Part shown: piece after piece, positions 5,131-6,902 of the stretch | Numbering within the stretch: position 1 is the stretch's first letter | Layout: every line of letters starts with the position of its first letter | Source: CANHCC01 sp040381555 | Lineage (GTDB): Bacteria; Bacteroidota; Bacteroidia; J057; RFSG01 | NCBI GenBank assembly: GCA_040381555.1 | Contig: JBEIHC010000139.1 | Coordinates: forward strand, 1 to 6,902 | DNA: 6,902 nucleotides | Reading direction: 5' to 3' | Translations under genes and position numbers: made by a program | Notes under the pieces: model-generated | What the model was told of the DNA's origin: nothing | Seen by the model: the letters and a program-made list of their open reading frames with translations, nothing else | Databases searched by the model: none

Positions 5131-6561
5131 ATGTCTGATACCCCAGTTTTGAAAGTGCCTTTTATTGCCGAAAATATTTCTGTTCATGATATAGATCAGG
5201 AGGGTAGGGGCGTTGCTAGATATAATGATATTGTGGTGTTCGTGGAGAAAGCGATTCCCGGTGATGTGGTCAATGCCCGAGTATTTAAAAAGAAATCCCG
5301 ATTTTGGGAGGCTGCCTTGCATGAACTCATTCAACCCTCTCCGCTTAGAACTACTCCCTTCTGCCAACATTTTGGAAAATGTGGAGGATGCCAATGGCAA
5401 CAGCTTCAATACTCAGGTCAACTAGAATACAAAGCTCGCTCAGTAAGAGAAGCCTTGACTCGAATTGGAAACCTTGAATTTCCTGAGCTCAAGCCCATAG
5501 TGCCTGCGCTTACCACTACAGCCTATCGTAATAAACTGGATTTTTCCTTCTCTGCCCGGAGTTGGGTGAGTAAGGAAGAACTCAATATTGGCCTTCCGGA
5601 TGCACCTGGATTAGGTTTTCATCTTAAAGGCGTATTTGATAAGGTGTTGCCTATTTCGGAATGTCACCTGATGCCCGATGTAGTAAATGAAATTCGGAAT
5701 GCCGTTCGGGATTTTTCTCAGGAAAATAACTACGAATATTACCACCTGAAAAATCATACCGGATGGTTGAGAAATCTGGTAATTCGCCAATCTCATGCTT
5801 CCGGGAAAATCATGGTGATTTTATCGGTTGCTGCACGCGATGAAGCAAAACTTTCCGCCCTTTTTACCCTCTTGCAAAATCGCTTTCCTCAGATCTCTTC
5901 CTGCATTTGGCTTCTCAATGAAAAATTGAATGATAGCTTCCAAGGATTAGAGCCTATTGTGTGGGGAAAGACAGATCCTTACCTAGTAGAAAAATTAGGT
6001 AAATATCAGTTTCGGGTAAGTCCCCGTTCTTTCTTCCAAACCAATACCCAGCAGGCTGAGCGCTTGTATCAGTTGGTGTATGATGCCATAGGGGAGCCCG
6101 TAAAAGTTATTTACGATTTATATTGTGGGGCTGGCAGCATTGGCATCTTTGTTTCTGATAAGGCAGAGAAAATTGTCGGCGTGGAATACATTGAAGATGC
6201 CGTAAAAGATGCGGAGGAAAATTGTCGTCTGAATAATTTAAAGCATCTGAATTTCTATTCTGGGGACATGAAGAAACTGATGAATGGATCTTTGCTGCGC
6301 AGAGAGGGTAGGCCTCAGGTGATCATCACCGATCCTCCGCGTGCCGGAATGGATGCTGCAGTGGTGGCGGAAATAATCAAAACCGAAGCAGATAAAATTA
6401 TTTATGTTTCCTGCAATCCTGCTTCTCAAGCGCGTGATTTGGCTTTGATGAATGATGCGTATAAAATTGTAAGTGTGCAGCCAGTGGATATGTTTCCGCA
6501 TACGACTCATGTGGAGTGTGTGGTGGTGCTGGAGAGAAGGGGAATGTTCACCGCAGAGTAA
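5131..6561 (+). CDS. rlmD: 23S rRNA (uracil-C5)-methyltransferase RlmD (TrmA/RumA family)
   Basis: This protein transfers a methyl group from SAM to carbon 5 of a uridine, most likely U1939 of 23S rRNA (E. coli numbering). The 476 residues begin with an RNA-binding TRAM domain (about 12-70). Cys78, Cys84, Cys87 and Cys178 form the expected C-X5-C-X2-C...C iron-sulfur site. Then come FFQTN (301-305), the SAM-binding motif YDLYCGAGSIG (328-338), DPPRAG (401-406), and SCNP (427-430) with nucleophile Cys429. HVECV (460-464) holds the likely general base Glu462. Bacteroidota often carry more than one paralogue, so the target base could be another uridine. The ATG lies 11 bp after purE, consistent with co-transcription. 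The last residues, FTAE and the stop, come from the left arm of a palindromic repeat rather than from the conserved domain, which ends near VECVVVLER. Confidence 0.93.
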   Translation: MSDTPVLKVPFIAENISVHDIDQEGRGVARYNDIVVFVEKAIPGDVVNARVFKKKSRFWEAALHELIQPSPLRTTPFCQHFGKCGGCQWQQLQYSGQLEYKARSVREALTRIGNLEFPELKPIVPALTTTAYRNKLDFSFSARSWVSKEELNIGLPDAPGLGFHLKGVFDKVLPISECHLMPDVVNEIRNAVRDFSQENNYEYYHLKNHTGWLRNLVIRQSHASGKIMVILSVAARDEAKLSALFTLLQNRFPQISSCIWLLNEKLNDSFQGLEPIVWGKTDPYLVEKLGKYQFRVSPRSFFQTNTQQAERLYQLVYDAIGEPVKVIYDLYCGAGSIGIFVSDKAEKIVGVEYIEDAVKDAEENCRLNNLKHLNFYSGDMKKLMNGSLLRREGRPQVIITDPPRAGMDAAVVAEIIKTEADKIIYVSCNPASQARDLALMNDAYKIVSVQPVDMFPHTTHVECVVVLERRGMFTAE

Positions 6562-6639
6562 GGGAGTTAAAGGAGGAACGCTGAATGAATATCCTTTTCT
6601 GCGAAACCCTGCGAAAATTCTTGTTACTCTGCGGTGAAC
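6546..6639. repeat. Palindromic repeat with 16-bp arms that closes both convergent genes
   Basis: GTTCACCGCAGAGTAA (6546-6561) and its exact reverse complement (6624-6639) enclose 62 bp. The interior holds a short tandem repeat CTGCGAAA (6599-6606 and 6609-6616). Words such as CTCTGCGGTGAAC and TTTCGCAG are typical of dispersed intergenic repeats that I recall from Bacteroidota and other phyla. The left arm encodes the final Phe-Thr-Ala-Glu and TAA of rlmD; the right arm, on the other strand, encodes the same four residues and TAA of the AlkD-like gene. A transcript from either side could fold the arms together, so it may act as a two-way terminator, although no strong T-tract is present. Confidence 0.85.
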
Positions 6640-6902
6640 TTGTCCGAAAACTCCCGGCACGCATCCTTCCCAATTTTCCGGGCAGCTTTTACTTCCGATT
6701 GGGCAAATTCCTGAGCCAGAATCCAAGCAGGTTCTAGCAGGGTTTTATTTCTTTTCCCGATTTGCCGTAAGGCCCAGTTGACGGCCTTCCACACGAAATT
6801 TCGATCATCATCGGATGCCTTTTCTAGGAGGGGAAAAAAGGACAGAAACAAAGAGTCGGGTGCTTTTTTGAGATGTACGGCCATAGTTGCAATCAGGACA
6901 AA
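6624..6902 (-). CDS. AlkD-like DNA alkylation repair protein, C-terminal part (cut by window edge)
   Basis: The frame is open from the right edge (6902) to a TAA at 6624-6626, giving 92 residues of a longer protein. A Met codon at 6884 is probably internal, because the preceding codons continue the frame as FVLIAT and the family shows conserved sequence at this point. The fragment consists of amphipathic helices of HEAT-like repeats. DDDRNFVWKAVNWALRQIGKRN and the later KAARKIGKDACREF are close to the C-terminal signature of the AlkD/DNA alkylation repair family (Pfam PF08713), glycosylases that remove N3- and N7-alkylated purines. The Arg in WALRQ probably corresponds to a DNA-contacting active-site Arg of AlkD. 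The family's conserved part ends about at REF; the terminal FTAE comes from the palindromic repeat. The gene is convergent with rlmD. Confidence 0.85.
   Translation of the reverse strand, partial: FVLIATMAVHLKKAPDSLFLSFFPLLEKASDDDRNFVWKAVNWALRQIGKRNKTLLEPAWILAQEFAQSEVKAARKIGKDACREFSDKFTAE

Noticed and set aside
6238..6726. Minus-strand open frame of 162 codons across the end of rlmD
   Set aside because: It runs antisense to the catalytic motifs of RlmD, spans the palindrome and overlaps the AlkD-like gene in another frame; the His/Arg/Ser-rich sequence is typical of an antisense shadow.

Overview
The window looks like chromosomal DNA from a member of the Bacteroidota, probably from the Cytophagales, Chitinophagales or Saprospiria side of the phylum. 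Three things point there. The proteins read like Bacteroidota orthologues (an MqnE N-terminus of the futalosine menaquinone pathway, PurK/PurE, a TRAM-domain RlmD). Start codons lack Shine-Dalgarno sequences. Boxes of the Bacteroidota type TAnnTTTG sit just upstream of two genes. The exact taxon cannot be named from this stretch.

Layout, left to right. (1) The 5' part of mqnE (minus strand) leaves the left edge. (2) A complete, apparently intact IS1380-family insertion sequence (198-1598, 19-bp terminal inverted repeats, 5-bp TTTAA target duplication) sits 13 bp upstream of the mqnE start, with its transposase reading toward mqnE. (3) About 400 bp without a gene (1604-1999) hold short hairpins, a pair of imperfect direct repeats and a dispersed-repeat-like motif. 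(4) A membrane fatty acid desaturase (minus strand) is followed by a clear intrinsic terminator. (5) A 305-bp divergent intergenic region contains a nested inverted repeat and a promoter-like box next to purK. (6) A compact plus-strand cluster purK-purE-rlmD has an ATGA overlap and then an 11-bp gap. (7) A 94-bp palindromic repeat supplies the last codons and the stop of rlmD and also of the convergent gene. (8) That convergent gene is an AlkD-like DNA alkylation repair protein whose 5' part lies beyond the right edge.

How the genes work together: PurK and PurE carry out the two-step carboxylation of aminoimidazole ribonucleotide in purine synthesis, and RlmD (23S rRNA methylation) is probably co-transcribed with them. 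The desaturase, menaquinone and DNA repair genes are independent housekeeping functions. I see no defence system, CRISPR array, prophage or biosynthetic cluster. The most notable signals are the palindrome that gives two unrelated convergent proteins the same Phe-Thr-Ala-Glu C-terminus, the insertion sequence placed against the mqnE promoter, and the shared layout of a -7-like box four bases before the start codon at mqnE and purK.
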